Assembly: GCA_964538025.1 (NCBI GenBank)
Contig: CAZICZ010000005.1
Location: 124,001-188,000 of the forward strand
Reading direction: 5' to 3'
DNA: 64,000 nucleotides
From: UBA5078 sp964538025
GTDB taxonomy: Bacteria; Pseudomonadota; Gammaproteobacteria; Pseudomonadales; Pseudohongiellaceae
Shown here: positions 62,647 to 64,000 of the stretch, one piece after another
Layout of the letters: each line of letters begins with the position of its first letter
How positions within the stretch are numbered: position 1 is the stretch's first letter
Made by a program: the position numbers and the translations under genes
The notes under the pieces: generated by a model
Databases searched by the model: none
What the model saw: only the letters and a program-made list of their open reading frames with translations
What the model was told of the DNA's origin: nothing

Positions 62647-62848
62647 CCTCTTTCACGCCCCCGACCTGTCCCGGCCGACGTTTGCCGGGGCCAGGCGGAG
62701 CGTAGTCTTTTCGACCCCGCCATTTCATCGCAGCCTCGTTGACCGCTCTGTCCCGAGAGGGACGCCCCTCTTGGATTTTCACCCCTCACGGGTTACCGTG
62801 TGATCCACTCCTGCTTACACTCGGCATAAAAACAACAAGAGGCCTCCC

Positions 62849-63814
62849 ATGAAACGCTTTGCCTGCGTGTTATTGCTCCTGCTCCTGATCTCCCCTGTCA
62901 GCCATGCCCAGCGCCCCATTCGTCCGCTACTGCCACTGCGTGCCTACACGCTGCAGGACTACCAGCCGGTGGACTTCAAGGAGGCCATTGTATTGCCGGA
63001 CTCATTGGAGGCCGCTTCCTACGCTGGCGTGGCAATGAATGCCCGGGACAATCTTGTCATTCTGAGCCGTGGCACCCCCACCTTTCTGGAGTTTGAAAAG
63101 AGCGGCCGCTTTGTGCGCTCCTTCGGCGCGGACGGATTGTTTGCCCGCAGCCACGGCCTGCACATCGACAGGGACAACAATATCTGGGCAACCGACGTTG
63201 CCGACCATGTGGTCATGAAGCTGGATGCCGATGGCAATGTCCTGATGACACTCGGCACCAAGGGCAGCGCAGGTGAATGGGACGACGCCAACGGACAGCA
63301 TCTGTTTTCGGAGCCCAACGACGTGGCGCTGGATTCTCAGGGCAATATCTATGTGGCACAGGGCCACGGTGGCACCCTGCCTCGCGTGCTGAAATTCAGT
63401 CCGCAGGGCACGTTCATCCGCCAGTGGGGCAGTCGCGGATACGGGGCCGGTGAATTTGTGGCGGCCCACGCGATCGAGATTGATGCCAACGATGTGGTCT
63501 ACGTGGCCGACCGGGAAAACATGCGCGTGCAGCGCTTCGATACCGAAGGCACCTTGCTGCGCGAATGGAAGTTCGATGCGATGGTGTGCGCGATGTTCCT
63601 GCACACGGATGGGTATATGTACATCACCACCGGCTTTGACGGTGAACTGGCGAAGGTGGACATGGAGGGCAACGTGCTGGGGGCAATCGGCAGCCCGGGA
63701 ACGGGCAACGGCCAATTCGGCGAGGCCCATGCACTGACGCTGGACAGTGCGTCCAATGTCTATATCAGCGACGTCATTCTGCGCCGCATCCAGAAATTCG
63801 CTAAACGTCCGTAG
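62849..63814 (+). CDS. exported NHL-repeat protein, peptidyl-amidoglycolate-lyase-like
   Basis: 321 aa. A signal peptide ends at SHA-Q (about 20). A six-bladed NHL propeller fills the rest, with repeats such as SRGTPTFLEFEKSGRFVRSFG (core FEKSGRFVRSFG), HGLHIDRDNNIWATD and PNDVALDSQGNIYVAQGHG. This order is that of the lyase half (PAL) of peptide-amidating enzymes, where conserved His and Asp bind zinc. Whether it cleaves hydroxyglycine is not known; many bacterial NHL proteins look alike. AGAGG lies six bases before the ATG. Confidence 0.8.
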   Translation: MKRFACVLLLLLLISPVSHAQRPIRPLLPLRAYTLQDYQPVDFKEAIVLPDSLEAASYAGVAMNARDNLVILSRGTPTFLEFEKSGRFVRSFGADGLFARSHGLHIDRDNNIWATDVADHVVMKLDADGNVLMTLGTKGSAGEWDDANGQHLFSEPNDVALDSQGNIYVAQGHGGTLPRVLKFSPQGTFIRQWGSRGYGAGEFVAAHAIEIDANDVVYVADRENMRVQRFDTEGTLLREWKFDAMVCAMFLHTDGYMYITTGFDGELAKVDMEGNVLGAIGSPGTGNGQFGEAHALTLDSASNVYISDVILRRIQKFAKRP

Positions 63815-63817
63815 GTC

Positions 63818-63844
63818 AAAAAAAGGGGCCGTGAGGCCCCTTTT
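63818..63844 (+). terminator. bidirectional intrinsic terminator
   Basis: GGGGCC-GTGA-GGCCCC (63825-63840) with A7 before and T4 after, directly behind the NHL gene and facing the partial gene on the other strand. Confidence 0.85.
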
Positions 63845-63871
63845 GCCATGCGCTGATACATTACTCGGCGA

Positions 63872-64000
63872 TCAGAAATTGCCCCGGATCTTGAATGCAA
63901 AGCGTCGCCCGGTGGTGGAACAGGTGTATTCAAACTCCTTCGGGATGCCATCAATCAGACGCCCTTCATATCGAACACGCTTGGGGCACATTTCGAAGTC
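63872..64000 (-). CDS. C-terminal end of a probable TonB-dependent receptor (cut by the window edge)
   Basis: 42 codons are visible on the minus strand, ending in TTGRRFAFKIRGNF and a TGA. The Arg-Arg pattern followed by an alternating final strand and C-terminal Phe is typical of TonB-dependent outer-membrane receptors. Two Cys (in EMCPKRV and YTCSTT) could form the disulfide often seen near the end of such receptors. The N-terminal part is outside, so this is tentative. Confidence 0.5.
   Translation of the reverse strand, partial: DFEMCPKRVRYEGRLIDGIPKEFEYTCSTTGRRFAFKIRGNF

Noticed and set aside
1..64000. CRISPR array, rRNA genes, integrase or complete insertion sequence
   Set aside because: No regular spaced repeats, no rRNA-like stretch, no integrase motif; the only mobile element is the IS3 fragment.

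Overview
The window is one contiguous stretch of a GC-rich gammaproteobacterial chromosome. The core gene order is the gammaproteobacterial block iscR-iscS / ndk-rlmN-pilW-rodZ-ispG-hisS-yfgM-bamB-der, followed further on by xseA and guaB. This block, with RodZ, PilW, a BamB lipoprotein and a cytoplasmic-type malate dehydrogenase, fits a free-living aerobic, probably marine, member of the Cellvibrionales/Halieaceae type. That taxon is an inference from gene order and style, not from a database match.

Left part (1-12.7 kb, almost all minus strand): the 5' part of guaB, then a three-gene envelope/LPS group (YejM-like sulfatase, Kdo/LPS-kinase-like protein, methyltransferase). Next comes a ten-gene, almost gapless operon read from 12638 down to 4206: thermostable-hemolysin-family acyltransferase-like protein, AMP-forming acyl ligase, heme-oxygenase-like diiron oxygenase candidate, short-chain dehydrogenase, TPR protein, PmrA/QseB-type response regulator, sensor kinase, cupredoxin, FTR1 iron permease and outer-membrane protein. 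A PmrA-type TTAA box lies at the operon promoter, and a perfect one lies before the LPS group. The two groups may therefore form one iron-responsive regulon, and the first four genes look like an uncharacterised lipid-derived small-molecule pathway.

Middle part (12.8-51 kb): housekeeping and scattered genes. These are xseA, an M23 peptidase, a DsbA-like protein, NhaC, an M1 aminopeptidase with a DUF6702-type partner, two unknown membrane proteins, a DTW tRNA-modification enzyme, a frameshifted diguanylate cyclase and an alpha/beta hydrolase. The conserved der-to-iscR block follows; here the isc operon is reduced to iscR and iscS, with a recognisable IscR operator before iscR. Then come rnm, a sigma/anti-sigma/coiled-coil operon, leuA with a divergent Lrp-type regulator, a LytTR-type two-component pair, mdh and queA.

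Right part (51-64 kb): a tRNA-Leu(CAA) gene is followed by a small AT-rich island (about 51.2-54.8 kb). It holds a membrane/coiled-coil gene cut by an in-frame amber codon, an overlapping pair of unknown genes (TIM-barrel-like cytosolic protein plus membrane protein), a decayed HIT hydrolase and an IS3 remnant. After it, ordinary composition returns: a TonB-C protein, a cupin, an exported unknown protein with a redoxin/cytochrome c/PHM-like oxidase candidate, a GMC oxidoreductase with its Tat-exported small subunit, a PEBP protein, an NHL/PAL-like protein, and the 3' end of a probable TonB-dependent receptor at the right edge.
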